A stretch of DNA of 58,202 bases from Ardenticatenaceae bacterium (GCA_020634415.1 JACKBT010000029.1:1-58202), one strand, 5' to 3'; positions 16,013 to 24,638 are shown, numbered from the stretch's first letter. Notes: a model not told the origin generated them from the letters alone. Program-made: numbers and translations.

Positions 16013-16435
16013 ATGCGACGACGGAACCCGGCTCGGTGGCGAGCCATGGAAGCCCGCTTGGGGCGTGAACAGACGATTTGGATAGCGACCGTGCGCTATA
16101 ACGGCCGTCCCCACCTCGTGCCCGTCTGGTATGTCTGGCTTGGCGGCATCATCTACATCGCCACCGGCTCCGACACCCAAAAATTCCTCAACCTCACCTA
16201 CAACCAGGAAGTCGCCCTCGCCCTGCCCGACACCGGCAGCACCATCATCCTCGAAGGCGAAGCCCACGTCGCCGATTGGAACACCGTCAACAAAGTCGCC
16301 GACTACTTCTTCCACAAATACGAATGGGACTTCCGCTACGACGACAGCACCGAATGGCGGCTCATCGAAATCACCCCCCGCAAAATCCTCTCCTGGGGCG
16401 ATGGCTACGATGCAGAGGGAACAAGAATATTGTAA
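16013..16435 (+). CDS. pyridoxamine-5'-phosphate-oxidase-fold flavoprotein
   Basis: This 140-aa protein has the split beta-barrel PPOX fold that binds FMN or F420: TIWIATVRYNGRPHLVPVWY, then IIYIATGSDTQKFLNL and VALALPDTGSTIILEGEA. It is probably an F420- or FMN-dependent reductase. The substrate is unknown. A second ORF start 81 nt upstream would overlap murI and code from repeats, so ATG 16013 is preferred. From the ACGGCCGT site at 16101 onward the gene switches abruptly to codons ending in C or A, whereas the first 30 codons end mostly in G, T or A. That gives a clean view of the skew switch seen across the window. Confidence 0.85.
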   Translation: MRRRNPARWRAMEARLGREQTIWIATVRYNGRPHLVPVWYVWLGGIIYIATGSDTQKFLNLTYNQEVALALPDTGSTIILEGEAHVADWNTVNKVADYFFHKYEWDFRYDDSTEWRLIEITPRKILSWGDGYDAEGTRIL

Positions 16436-16474
16436 TGGGGTAATTAAAATGAGCTTATGGAACCAATCATCATT

Positions 16475-16483
16475 TGTTATACT
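16475..16483 (+). promoter_or_regulatory. extended -10 box upstream of clpC
   Basis: TGTTATACT is an extended -10 about 113 bp before the clpC ATG. The leader that follows is AT-rich and ends in AATTACC repeats. I see no CIRCE or CtsR-type operator. Confidence 0.4.
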
Positions 16484-16540
16484 CATTCTTATATGAATCA
16501 AACCTTTGTCATATAAAATCACCCCTTGTCACACTAACGG

Positions 16541-16583
16541 GTAATGTAATTACCAATTGCCAATTACCCAATTACCAAATACA
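16541..16583. repeat. AATTACC heptad repeat before clpC
   Basis: The units GTAATGT, AATTACC, AATTGCC, AATTACC(C), AATTACC and AAATACA lie just upstream of the clpC ribosome-binding site (AAGGA). Confidence 0.8.
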
Positions 16584-16595
16584 AAGGATTAAACA

Positions 16596-19067
16596 ATGCG
16601 ATTTGATAGATTTACAGAACGTGCTCAAGATGCTGCGGCCCGTGCCTATGAAATTGTGCAGCGTTACCAGCATACACAAGTAGACACAGAGCATATTTTC
16701 CTGGCATTGCTTGAGCAAAATGATGGGGCCGTACCGCAAATCTTGGACGAATTGACTGTAGATGTCAACGCCATGCGCGACCGGCTCGATGCGGAACTGC
16801 GTAACAGCCCCAAAGTAGCTGTTTACGGTGGCGGTGTGGGGCAAATCTTCTACACACCCCGCGTCCGCACCGTTTTAGAGTTGGCTCAGGGCGAAGCCAA
16901 CCGACTCAAAGATGAGTTCATCTCCACCGAACACATCTTCCTGGCAATTTTGAGCGAGCGCAACACACCAGCCGCCCGCATTTTGCAGCAATTTGGCATC
17001 ACGCGGGAGCGGGTGCTAGATGGCATTAAACGACTGCGCGGCGGCCAGCGGGTAACAGACCGCCAGGCCGAAAGCCGCTACCGCACTCTGGACAAATACA
17101 GCCGCGACCTGACCCAAATGGCAAAAGAGCAGAAGATCGATCCGGTAATCGGCCGTGATCGGGAAATTTTGCGCGTCATTCAAGTGTTAAGCCGCCGCAC
17201 CAAGAACAACCCCGTTCTCATCGGTGAGGCTGGCGTGGGTAAAACGGCCATCGTCGAAGGGCTGGCACAAAAGATTGTCGCCAGCGACGTGCCAGAGAAC
17301 TTGCTCAACAAACGTGTCCTCTCGCTCGATTTGGGCGCGATGATTGCCGGCAGCCGTTTTCGTGGTGAGTTTGAAGAGCGGTTGAAGGCGGCCATGGAGG
17401 AGATTCAACGAGCGCAAGGCGAGGTGATTCTTTTCATTGACGAGTTACATACGGTTGTAGGAGCCGGTTCCGCACAAGGGGCGATGGATGCCAGCAACAT
17501 GATGAAGCCCGCTCTGGCGCGAGGCGAATTGCAATGTGTGGGCGCGACGACGTTGGACGAATATCGCCAACACATCGAGCGGGATAGTGCCCTGGAGCGC
17601 CGTTTTGCCCCTGTGTTTGTGGATGAGCCATCGGTGGAAGAGACGATTGAGATGCTGCATGGGCTGCGCCATCGGTATGAGGCTCATCATGAAGTGAAAT
17701 ATTCGGATGCGTCTTTGGTGGCAGCAGCGCGGTTGTCTGACCGTTATGTGACGGATCGCCATTTGCCGGACAAGGCCATTGACCTGATGGATGAGGCAGC
17801 GGCCAAGCTGCGTGTGGCTCTGTATACATTGCCGCCCGACCTGAAGGAGCGCAAAAAGGCCATTGATAAGCTGCAGTTGGAAGAAGAAGAAGCCCATACG
17901 GTACGCGATTATGAACGAGCGGCCCAATATCGGGCGGAACGGCTGCGGCTGGAGACGGAGTTCACCGAACTGCGCGAGAAGTGGCAGTCGGAGAATAAGC
18001 TGGATGAGGTGGTGGATGAGGATGATATTGCTGAGGTAGTGGCCTCGTGGACGGGTATTCCGGTGACGCAGATGTTGGAAACGGAAGCCGAGAAGCTGCT
18101 GCATATGGAGGAGCGTTTGCATGAACGGCTGGTGGGTCAGCATAAGGCCATTGAGGCGTTGTCGGATGCGATTCGACGCAGCCGCTCTGGGTTGAGTGAC
18201 CCGCGACGGCCGATTGGCTCTTTTATCTTCCTCGGTAGTTCAGGTGTGGGCAAGACGGAGCTGGCGAAGGCGTTGGCGGAGTTTTTGTTTGATGATGAGG
18301 ATGCGCTGATTCGGGTGGATATGAGTGAGTACCGCGAACAGCATACGGTGAGCCGCTTGTTTGGTGCGCCGCCCGGTTATATTGGTTATGAGCAGGGCGG
18401 GCAGTTGACGGAGCAGGTGCGTAGACGGCCGTATTCCGTTGTCTTGTTCGATGAGATTGAGAAGGCCCATCCCGATGTGTGGAATTCGTTCTTGCAGTTG
18501 TTGGATGACGGCCGTTTAACCGATGGTCAAGGCCGTACTGTCAACTTCCGCAACTCGGTCATCGTCATGACCAGCAATGTGGGCACATCGTTTGTCCGCT
18601 CGTCTGGTGCGCTTGGTTTCGTTGGCGCACGGGATGCCGAAGAGGAAGCCAATCACAAGCGGATTGAGGAAGCCTTGAAGAAGACGTTTAGACCTGAATT
18701 CATCAACCGTATTGACGAAATCATCATCTTCGAGCCGTTGAGCCAGGAAGATGTGGTGGAAATTGTCAATCTACAGATGAAGGATGTGCAGAAGCGGCTG
18801 TCGGAGCAGGGTAATTTGACGATTACGCTGACGGAAGCGGCGCAAAGATGGCTGGCTAGCCAGGGCTTTGATAAGGACTTTGGCGCACGGCCGTTAAAAC
18901 GAGCCATCCAACGCTTTGTGGAAAGCCCCCTATCGGTGAAGCTGCTCAAAGGCGAGTTTGTGGCTGGTGATCATGTTTATATTGATGAAGCGGAGGGGGA
19001 ATTGACCTTTACCAAAGTGGAGAGTGCGGATGTGATGAGAGAGAGTGGGGTAGAAACGGCCGTTTAA
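16596..19067 (+). CDS. clpC: ATP-dependent Clp protease ATP-binding subunit ClpC
   Basis: ClpC (823 aa) is the class I HSP100 unfoldase that feeds ClpP and, with adaptors, controls protein quality and stress responses. The N-terminal double Clp_N repeat covers ~1-145. AAA-1 has Walker A GEAGVGKT near 210. A UVR-type middle segment ([20 protein letters not shown]) lies near 430-450. AAA-2 has Walker A GSSGVGKT near 548, and a ClpB-D2-like domain ends the chain. AAGGA precedes ATG 16596. The protein ends in ETAV, encoded by an ACGGCCGT site at the stop codon. A strong terminator follows. It is convergent with the ANTAR gene. Confidence 0.97.
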   Translation: MRFDRFTERAQDAAARAYEIVQRYQHTQVDTEHIFLALLEQNDGAVPQILDELTVDVNAMRDRLDAELRNSPKVAVYGGGVGQIFYTPRVRTVLELAQGEANRLKDEFISTEHIFLAILSERNTPAARILQQFGITRERVLDGIKRLRGGQRVTDRQAESRYRTLDKYSRDLTQMAKEQKIDPVIGRDREILRVIQVLSRRTKNNPVLIGEAGVGKTAIVEGLAQKIVASDVPENLLNKRVLSLDLGAMIAGSRFRGEFEERLKAAMEEIQRAQGEVILFIDELHTVVGAGSAQGAMDASNMMKPALARGELQCVGATTLDEYRQHIERDSALERRFAPVFVDEPSVEETIEMLHGLRHRYEAHHEVKYSDASLVAAARLSDRYVTDRHLPDKAIDLMDEAAAKLRVALYTLPPDLKERKKAIDKLQLEEEEAHTVRDYERAAQYRAERLRLETEFTELREKWQSENKLDEVVDEDDIAEVVASWTGIPVTQMLETEAEKLLHMEERLHERLVGQHKAIEALSDAIRRSRSGLSDPRRPIGSFIFLGSSGVGKTELAKALAEFLFDDEDALIRVDMSEYREQHTVSRLFGAPPGYIGYEQGGQLTEQVRRRPYSVVLFDEIEKAHPDVWNSFLQLLDDGRLTDGQGRTVNFRNSVIVMTSNVGTSFVRSSGALGFVGARDAEEEANHKRIEEALKKTFRPEFINRIDEIIIFEPLSQEDVVEIVNLQMKDVQKRLSEQGNLTITLTEAAQRWLASQGFDKDFGARPLKRAIQRFVESPLSVKLLKGEFVAGDHVYIDEAEGELTFTKVESADVMRESGVETAV

Positions 19068-19101
19068 GCCCATAACCCCCTTTCCCAAATCTATACCATG
19101 A

Positions 19102-19130
19102 AGCCCAGCGAGCCATCGCTGGGCTTTTTT
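19102..19130 (+). terminator. intrinsic terminator of clpC
   Basis: AGCCCAGCG (19102-19110), a 6-nt loop and CGCTGGGCT (19117-19125) form a perfect 9-bp stem followed by a T run. It lies between the convergent clpC and ANTAR genes. Confidence 0.85.
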
Positions 19131-19680
19131 ATTCCTTCAAAATAGCCAGGGCCACCGCTTTCATGCTCCTGTTCAAACTACGGGCTTGTGTTTGAATCAG
19201 TTGATAGGCATCTTCCTCACTCAACCCTTTTTCTATCAATTTGCCTTTAGCGCGGTCTATGATTTTGCGGGTTTCTAATGACTCTTCTAGCTGCGTGGCT
19301 TTTGCGGCCAGGGCCTGATTGTCGGCAAAGCGTTTGTGGGCGACGGCGATGGCGGCGGCTAGTTCTTCGGGTTTGATGGGTTTGATGAGGTAGCCGTGAA
19401 TGGGCAGTTCGCTGGCTTCTTCGATGAGGTCTTGCTCGCTGAAGGCGGTGAGCAGCAGAATGGGTAGGGGTTGCGTGCGAGAGAGGGTTTCGGCCGCTTG
19501 TAGGCCGGTGGTGAAGGGCATTTTTATGTCAAGTATGGCTAAATCTGGCTGATGGCGGCGAGCCATGTCCAGGGCTTCACGGCCGTTTACGGCCGTTACC
19601 ACCTCATGCCCCATCTCCACCAGCATCGCCTTCAAGCCCATGCGAATAATGGATTCGTCGTCGGCAATTAAAATACGCAT
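19129..19680 (-). CDS. ANTAR-domain response regulator
   Basis: This 183-aa regulator has a CheY-like receiver with Asp51 as phosphoacceptor (PDLAILDIKMP), a Thr near 79 and Lys100 (YLIKPIKPEE). The C-terminal ANTAR domain (TRKIIDRAKGKLIEKGLSEE) binds paired hairpins in nascent RNA to prevent termination. It follows a histidine kinase gene on the same strand 61 bp away, and the gap is filled by a GACTRGA heptad dyad. The pair resembles NasR/EutVW-type systems in logic. Target transcripts are unknown. Confidence 0.92.
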   Translation of the reverse strand: MRILIADDESIIRMGLKAMLVEMGHEVVTAVNGREALDMARRHQPDLAILDIKMPFTTGLQAAETLSRTQPLPILLLTAFSEQDLIEEASELPIHGYLIKPIKPEELAAAIAVAHKRFADNQALAAKATQLEESLETRKIIDRAKGKLIEKGLSEEDAYQLIQTQARSLNRSMKAVALAILKE

Positions 19681-19692
19681 GATTTTTGGGAA

Positions 19693-19754
19693 GACTGGAG
19701 ACTAGAGACTGGAGATTGTTTTAGCCTCCAGTCCCTAGTCTCTAGTCTCCAATC
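19693..19754. repeat. heptad dyad, GACTRGA type, copy 2
   Basis: The units GACTGGA, GACTAGA, GACTGGA, GATTGTT are followed, after TTAGCC, by TCCAGTC, CCTAGTC, TCTAGTC, TCCAATC. It spans the end of the histidine kinase gene: the kinase stop TAG is inside the repeat. It fills the gap before the ANTAR gene and would fold as a long hairpin in their shared RNA. Confidence 0.9.
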
Positions 19755-21358
19755 TCCTTCGGCAATCTCACACTCACTTCCGTCCCTTTTTGCAGCCGAT
19801 TGAATTTGAGACGGCCGTTCAAATCTTCCCGCACCAGCGTTTCCGCAATCTCCAGGCCCAGGCCATGTTCAAATGCGTCAGGCAGGCCAATGCCATTGTC
19901 CTTCACCAAGACGATGATCTCCTCGGCCGAATGGCCGAAGGAGACAGCAACCTGCTGGGCGCGGGCATGTTCCAGCGCGTTTTGCACCAGTTCATTGACC
20001 ACCAATGTTAACGAGGTGGCTTCACGGCTGGGCAGAAGCACGGGTTCGCCGTAGACGTGAACGGCCGTATCCGCCACCAGCGTACTGCCCGCCATCCCCA
20101 CAATCCGTTGCAGCACATCCTTCACATCCACCAGCCGAAAGCCCTTTTCTGACAGCACCTCATGCACCGAAGCAATGCTGCGAATGCGGTGGATGTTCGT
20201 TTGCAGCACCTCGCGGGTATCCAGCCGCTCGGCATCGGGCAGTTGCAACTGCATGAGCATGGCGACGGTTTGCAGATTGTTTTTGATGCGGTGGTGCATT
20301 TCGCGCACAACGGCCGTATTCGTCACCAGCCGCGCATTCTCAATCGCCAACGCGGTTTGATTGGCAAGTGTGAGCAAAAGGCGTTCTTGTTCGGGGGTAA
20401 AGGTGTGGGCAACGGCCGTATAGCTGGCCATCACCCCAATCACCCGGTCACGCACACTCAGCGGCACAGCCAGCAGCGACACCAGCCCCTCTTCCCGGGC
20501 CAGATCATGCCCCAAATACCGCGCATCCGTCTGTACATCGCCGATGTACAACAGTTCGCCCGTCTGGGCCACAATACCGATGGCCCCCTGCCCCACAGCC
20601 AGTGGTTGGCGGTGACGGTAGGGGCTGGTGGTGCGCCGTGCCGAGCGCAGTTCCAGGTGTGTGCCCATCTCGTTGAGCAGAAAGATGCTGCAAACGGCCG
20701 CTCCCAATGTGCGAGCCGCCATATCCGTCACCACATGCAGCATATCGTCCAAATATTGCGGCGAGGTGATGGCCTCACTTACCTGCGCCAATGCCTGCAT
20801 CTCCTCAATTTGCTGCTTTTGTTTGTCGTACAATTGTGCTTTAGCTAAGGCCCCCGCTGCCAGATCGCCAATCAGCGATAACACTTCCACCTCTTCGCTG
20901 ACAAAGGTGTGGGGGGTTAAGGTTTGCACGTTCATGGCCCCAATCGGCCGTTTTTCAAGCAGCAGCGGCACGGCCAACAAGGAGTGAAAATCCAGCTCTT
21001 CGGCCTCGTCCACCCGCTTAAAATGGGGGTCGTGCTGCGCATCTTGGGCATAGACGGGTTGGGCCACCTGTACGGCATAACCCGTCATGCCCTCGCCCAC
21101 TTTTAGGGTGGCCCGCCCGACGGCCCGGTAGGCCAGCCCGGTCGAGGCTCGCAGGCGCAGGGTTTCGCGGTCGGGATCAAGCAGGTAAATGGTGCAGGAG
21201 TCGGCTTGCATGAGATCGGCCGTTTTGCGGGCAATTAAAGCCAGGGTTGTGTCCAAATCCCAGGCCAGGCTCAACGTCTGGGCCATTTCGCGCAAAACCG
21301 TAAACGTCTGCGAGCGGGAAGTGGGGGGTGTGGCGGCCTCGCTTGTTTGTCCAGTCAT
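19742..21358 (-). CDS. GAF-domain sensor histidine kinase (HisKA_2 type)
   Basis: This 538-aa soluble sensor kinase has two GAF domains (about residues 25-185 and 200-345). The HisKA_2 phosphoacceptor block is MHHRIKNNLQTVAMLMQLQL (His355 or His356). The HATPase_c N box is LVVNELVQNALEHA and the G boxes are VKDNGIGLPDAFEHGLGLEI. There are no TM segments, so it senses a cytosolic signal. It is the natural partner of the ANTAR regulator just downstream. The stop codon and last residues (KEIGD) come from a heptad repeat. ATG 21358 lies 7 nt after an extended -10 box and has no Shine-Dalgarno, so the mRNA is probably leaderless. Confidence 0.92.
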   Translation of the reverse strand: MTGQTSEAATPPTSRSQTFTVLREMAQTLSLAWDLDTTLALIARKTADLMQADSCTIYLLDPDRETLRLRASTGLAYRAVGRATLKVGEGMTGYAVQVAQPVYAQDAQHDPHFKRVDEAEELDFHSLLAVPLLLEKRPIGAMNVQTLTPHTFVSEEVEVLSLIGDLAAGALAKAQLYDKQKQQIEEMQALAQVSEAITSPQYLDDMLHVVTDMAARTLGAAVCSIFLLNEMGTHLELRSARRTTSPYRHRQPLAVGQGAIGIVAQTGELLYIGDVQTDARYLGHDLAREEGLVSLLAVPLSVRDRVIGVMASYTAVAHTFTPEQERLLLTLANQTALAIENARLVTNTAVVREMHHRIKNNLQTVAMLMQLQLPDAERLDTREVLQTNIHRIRSIASVHEVLSEKGFRLVDVKDVLQRIVGMAGSTLVADTAVHVYGEPVLLPSREATSLTLVVNELVQNALEHARAQQVAVSFGHSAEEIIVLVKDNGIGLPDAFEHGLGLEIAETLVREDLNGRLKFNRLQKGTEVSVRLPKEIGD

Positions 21359-21365
21359 GCCGCCG

Positions 21366-21374
21366 ATTATAACA
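21366..21374 (-). promoter_or_regulatory. leaderless extended -10 promoter of the histidine kinase
   Basis: On the minus strand it reads TGTTATAAT, followed by a 7-nt spacer and the ATG of the kinase. Confidence 0.65.
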
Positions 21375-21512
21375 TGGGGTTGGTGTTGCCCATAAACGGT
21401 TGTCGTCCTGAAGGCATAAACTTAGTGCCGAATTAAATTTTTAATCCTCAATCGGGAGGGGAGCTTGGTTCCTCCCCCATTTGGTCTTTAAATAATTGAT
21501 CGGGTAATAAAT

Positions 21513-21560
21513 GTAGAGCGATTTTGTAAATCGCTCGGACGATTTACAAAATCGTCCCAC
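21513..21560. repeat. paired GATTTTGTAAATC dyads, copy 1
   Basis: Two adjacent hairpins, AGAGCGATTT/AAATCGCTC and GGACGATTT/AAATCGTCC, form one 44-bp unit. The reverse complement of the whole unit, with about three changes, lies at 54605-54650. Confidence 0.85.
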
Positions 21561-21705
21561 ATCCATTACCTGATTTATTTCTTAAACGCAATAGGGGGAG
21601 GTCAGGTGGGGGCAAAGGCGGTTTGTCACCAAACGGTTGCCGCCTCATGAACATTGATGATAATTAGCGGCGTTAGGCATTTTTTGTGAGCAAAGGAGTA
21701 GACAG

Positions 21706-22965
21706 GTGGCAAGAGGACGTATACGTGTGGTTATCACGGGGATGGGAGCGATTACATCGTTGGGTTTGTCGGCCGAATCTATGTGGCAGGGGGTGGTGAA
21801 CGGCCGTTCCGGTGTTACCTATCAACCCACCCTGTTCGGCCAAGAATATCCCATCAAACTTCTGGCGACGGTGCAAAATTTCTCGCCCGAAGCTTACATG
21901 AGCCACAAAGAGGCACGGCGGATGGCCCTTTTCAGCCAATTTGGGGTTGCGGCCAGCCATCAATGCCTGACCGATGCTGGTTTGCTCAATGGCGAAGGGC
22001 GGCTGGATGAGGCCATTGACCCGGTGCGTGTTGGGGTGATCATGGGTACATGCGGGGCTGGTTTGGATGAGGTTCGCCACGAAACGGCCGCTTTGCTGGC
22101 TAAAAACAGCACCCGCACCGCCGCTAACTTCATCGTCAAGATGCTGCCCAATGCGCCCGCCGCCAACATTGCCCGCGAATTTGGGCTGGTAGGCTACAAC
22201 TCGACTGTTTCTACGGCCTGTGCCTCTGGCGCACAGGCCATTGGCGAGGCGGCCGAAGTCATCCGGCGCGGCGCGGCCGACATCATGGTGGCCGGGGGTA
22301 CAGAGGGGCCGATTTGCGATATTGGCGTGGCTGGTTTTGCCACGATGCGGGCGATGACGCTGAGTGATGATTTGCAGGCCAGTCGGCCGTTTGATTTGCA
22401 CCGCGACGGCCTGGTTTTGGGGGATGGCGCGGCTTGTGTGACGTTGGAGCGGCTGGAACATGCGCTGGCTCGCCATGCCCCCATTTATGGCGAACTGCTG
22501 GGCTATGGCTGTGCCAGTGATGCCTTCCATTTGGCTGCCCCGGAGCCGGAAGGGCGGGGGCAGGTCTGGGCTATGCGGCAGGCTATGGATGATGCGGCGG
22601 TGTCGCCTGCCGAGATTGATTACATCAGTGCCCATGCGACTTCTACACCGCTGGGTGATGCCATTGAAACGCGCTCTATCAAACATGTTTTGGGCCAACA
22701 TGCCTATGAGGTTCCCATCAGTGCGGCGAAATCTATGTTGGGGCATACGGTGGGGACGGCGGGGGCTATTGAAGCGGTGATCAGTTTGCTGACCATCCGC
22801 GATAATATGATCCATCCCACGATTAATTACGCCACGCCGGACCCTGAATGTGATTTGAATTATGTGCCCAACCAGGCGCAGGCAGCGCCGGTGGATGTGG
22901 TGCTGTCTAATTCGTTTGGCATGGGTGGGCAGAATGTCAGTTTGGTGATCGGCCGTTGGCGTTGA
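21706..22965 (+). CDS. fabF: beta-ketoacyl-ACP synthase II-like enzyme
   Basis: This 419-aa condensing enzyme has the FabF layout: VVITGMGAITSLG at the N terminus, active-site Cys172 in STVSTACASGAQAIG, His310 in YISAHATSTPLGDA, and Lys342/His347 in AAKSMLGHTVGTAGA. The end SNSFGMGGQNVSLVI is typical. It would elongate acyl chains on ACP in the cytosol. GTG 21706 follows AAGGAG by 7 nt. It stands alone, without other fab genes, so it may be a dedicated KAS (for a special fatty acid or polyketide) rather than the housekeeping one. The family call is firm; the pathway is not. Confidence 0.92.
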   Translation: MARGRIRVVITGMGAITSLGLSAESMWQGVVNGRSGVTYQPTLFGQEYPIKLLATVQNFSPEAYMSHKEARRMALFSQFGVAASHQCLTDAGLLNGEGRLDEAIDPVRVGVIMGTCGAGLDEVRHETAALLAKNSTRTAANFIVKMLPNAPAANIAREFGLVGYNSTVSTACASGAQAIGEAAEVIRRGAADIMVAGGTEGPICDIGVAGFATMRAMTLSDDLQASRPFDLHRDGLVLGDGAACVTLERLEHALARHAPIYGELLGYGCASDAFHLAAPEPEGRGQVWAMRQAMDDAAVSPAEIDYISAHATSTPLGDAIETRSIKHVLGQHAYEVPISAAKSMLGHTVGTAGAIEAVISLLTIRDNMIHPTINYATPDPECDLNYVPNQAQAAPVDVVLSNSFGMGGQNVSLVIGRWR

Positions 22966-23114
22966 GGATACTTTGTCTGGGCCAGCCGGCGGCACAGTGG
23001 CGGCGCTTCATCTTTGGCGGCAGTCTGGATCAACAATCGTGGCGGGAACTGCGCACCCCCACCGCCCAACCCGCCTAGGCCCAGTCTACTTGGTTGTTCA
23101 CCCCTCATTTCATG

Positions 23115-23167
23115 GTTCAGCAGGAGAGTGGAGATTGGCGAGAGCCGTCGCCACTCCCCTGCTGAAC
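23115..23167. terminator. 17-bp-arm hairpin between convergent genes
   Basis: GTTCAGCAGGAGAGTGG and CCACTCCCCTGCTGAAC are complementary except for one base, with a 19-nt loop. It lies between the convergent fabF and DapA-family genes. There is no T run, so termination is a guess. Confidence 0.5.
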
Positions 23168-23198
23168 TTGGCCCCCCCTCAATATGCCATCATATTAG

Positions 23199-23294
23199 TA
23201 GGAGTTACGCACTTGAAGTGCTGTGGCCGGCCTCCTGGCCGAGCCACCCGTCTGGCGCGGTGTGACACCAGCCAGAGCGACTGCGTAAGTCCTA
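23199..23294. mobile_element. MITE-like 96-bp element, copy A
   Basis: The terminal inverted repeats TAGGAGTTACGCA and TGCGTAAGTCCTA match at 12 of 13 positions. The 84-bp core (23205-23288) matches copy B (51391-51474) at 73 of 84 positions without gaps, in the same orientation. The core holds smaller stems (CGGCC/GGCCG; CTGGC/GCCAG). There is no coding capacity. The termini resemble cyanobacterial-type TTACGCA inverted repeats. Confidence 0.75.
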
Positions 23295-23295
23295 A

Positions 23296-24192
23296 TTAGG
23301 CCAAATCGCTAACCCCAGCCAATGGCATAGCCGCCCGAATAGCCGCCTGCTGGGCTGCGGAACTGGCGGGCATAGGCGCACGGGGAATGCCCCCTGCCCG
23401 CCCTTGCAAAGTCATGGCATATTTGACGTTGGCGGGCAAGTTGTCGCCCATGATGGCGTTCCAAATGGGCAGCAGCCGTTGGTGTAAATCGAGTGCTTGA
23501 GCATGGTCGCCCGCCTGGACGGCATCCCACAGTTGCACGCAAAGATGGGGAACGGCCGTTAAAATTGCCGCAATGGCCCCATGTGCGCCCAACGCAAACG
23601 AGGGATACATCAACGCATCCACCGCCGACATAATCAAATGACGCTCCCCACACAGCAGCATTAAATCGGCCACCGTTTTCAAATCCCCCGCGCTCTGTTT
23701 CACGCCAATGACACCTGGCACTTCATCCATAATGCGCGTTAACAGTTGGGGCGAGAGGTAAACCCAGGGCACCACGTTGTAGATGATGATGGGCAGGTCT
23801 ACAGCTTCGGTGATGGTGGCGAAGTGGCGCAGTAAGGCATCGTCGGTGGGGCGAAACAGGTAGTGGACGGGGGTGATTTGCAGGGCGGCCACGTCCAAAT
23901 CGGCCAGGGCGCGGCTGCGTTCGATGGCCTGTTGGGTACTGTCCACAATCACACCAGCGACGATGGGTACACGACCGGCGGCCGCGTCAACGGCCGTTCC
24001 CACCGCCCGCCGCAGTTCATCCGTGGACAACGTATGCCCCTCACCCGTGCTGCCGCCTACCGCCAGCCCATGCACCTTCGCCTCGCTGATCAGATACTCG
24101 ACATCGGCCCGCAAAGCCGCCTCATCCAACGCCTCATACTCATCAAACGGTGTCACCATCGGTGGCACAATACCCAAGATTTTATTGCTCAT
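23296..24192 (-). CDS. dihydrodipicolinate synthase / N-acetylneuraminate lyase family aldolase
   Basis: This 298-aa class I aldolase is of the DapA/NanA type. It shows VPPMVTPFDEYEALDEAALR at the N terminus, GGSTGEGHTLS (the GxxGE motif), the Tyr in LPIIIYNVVPW and the Schiff-base Lys in VIGVKQSAGDLKT. Pyruvate (or a related keto acid) plus an aldehyde is the expected chemistry. GGAGGT lies at the right distance before ATG 24192. The gene is isolated, so I cannot decide between lysine synthesis and a sugar-acid or hydroxyproline-type catabolic role. Its stop lies one base from the MITE-like element. Confidence 0.88.
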   Translation of the reverse strand: MSNKILGIVPPMVTPFDEYEALDEAALRADVEYLISEAKVHGLAVGGSTGEGHTLSTDELRRAVGTAVDAAAGRVPIVAGVIVDSTQQAIERSRALADLDVAALQITPVHYLFRPTDDALLRHFATITEAVDLPIIIYNVVPWVYLSPQLLTRIMDEVPGVIGVKQSAGDLKTVADLMLLCGERHLIMSAVDALMYPSFALGAHGAIAAILTAVPHLCVQLWDAVQAGDHAQALDLHQRLLPIWNAIMGDNLPANVKYAMTLQGRAGGIPRAPMPASSAAQQAAIRAAMPLAGVSDLA

Positions 24193-24297
24193 TTCTTACC
24201 TCCACAGTTGAAAATTTGACATGGAACTGTAACGCAGCCGGTGGTCACTGGCAATGAAGCCAGGTTCCCTCCATTGCTGAAATTTCCGGCCAAACAA

Positions 24298-24306
24298 TGT
24301 TATACT
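24298..24306 (+). promoter_or_regulatory. leaderless extended -10 promoter
   Basis: TGTTATACT ends 6 nt before the ATG at 24313. No ribosome-binding site lies in the CTGCCC spacer. Confidence 0.6.
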
Positions 24307-24312
24307 CTGCCC

Positions 24313-24630
24313 ATGTCAGAACCCTTGCTCACCCTGTTTTGGACGACAATCGTAACCACCTTGCTGTGTTTGGGCGGATTTGTGCCGGGAGCGCTGATGG
24401 TGTGGCTGGTGATGCGCCGCCGTCGTGGCCTTAAACCAGCCGCGATTTTGGGGTCGGCTATCGCCCTATTTGTGCTGGCGGTGAGTGACACCTTAATGAT
24501 TCAAGCGCATATCGGCACGTTGGGTTTGGGCTACATCTTCGCCACGCTGTTGGCGGGGAGCTTGCAGTTGGCGGGGATTTTTACGCTGAGCCTGCTGCTG
24601 CGTGAGCATTACAAACGAAGTGGCGTATAA
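24313..24630 (+). CDS. small integral membrane protein
   Basis: This 105-aa protein has three hydrophobic helices (about 8-33, 45-65 and 72-95), with a basic cluster MRRRRGLK after the first. I do not recognise a family. The start at 24313 follows directly from a -10 box. A longer frame from 24241 would cross the promoter and is not preferred. The stop TAA lies inside the -10 box of the ATP-grasp gene 8 nt downstream, so the two could be either cotranscribed or separately initiated. Confidence 0.65.
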   Translation: MSEPLLTLFWTTIVTTLLCLGGFVPGALMVWLVMRRRRGLKPAAILGSAIALFVLAVSDTLMIQAHIGTLGLGYIFATLLAGSLQLAGIFTLSLLLREHYKRSGV

Positions 24631-24631
24631 T
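24626..24631 (+). promoter_or_regulatory. leaderless -10 box of the ATP-grasp gene
   Basis: TATAAT overlaps the stop codon of the preceding gene and ends 7 nt before ATG 24639. Confidence 0.6.
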
Positions 24632-24638
24632 TGGCGGC

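Larger units (their letters stand above)
21359..21705. other. 347-bp intergenic region rich in dyads
   Basis: No gene is visible. It contains the kinase promoter, a hairpin GGGAGG...CCTCCC near 21455-21480, the paired GCGATTT/ACGATTT dyads (21513-21560) inside a larger imperfect dyad of GTAATAAATG and CATCCATTAC type arms, and a hairpin-like GGCGGTTTG...CAAACGG near 21617. AAGGAG at the end serves the next gene. Confidence 0.6.
22966..23295. other. 330-bp intergenic region with hairpin and MITE-like element
   Basis: No convincing gene. A 38-codon frame (TTG 22962 to TAG 23078) overlaps the fabF end and looks weakly coding. The rest holds a strong hairpin (23115-23167) and the 96-bp inverted-repeat element (23199-23294), which stops one base short of the stop codon of the DapA-family gene. 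Confidence 0.55.

Noticed and set aside
16440..16595. CIRCE or CtsR operator before clpC
   Set aside because: Neither the TTAGCACTC-N9-GAGTGCTAA dyad nor a GGTCAAA tandem is present.
21359..21705. Riboswitch or small RNA gene before the FabF-like gene
   Set aside because: The hairpins belong to repeat families found elsewhere; no conserved riboswitch core was recognised.
22962..23078. 38-codon ORF overlapping the end of the FabF-like gene
   Set aside because: A TTG start without ribosome site and no known homology in memory; kept only as a remark on the gap.
23205..23288. Protein translated from the MITE-like element (both copies give similar open frames)
   Set aside because: The similar translations follow from DNA similarity; no start signal or proper gene context exists.
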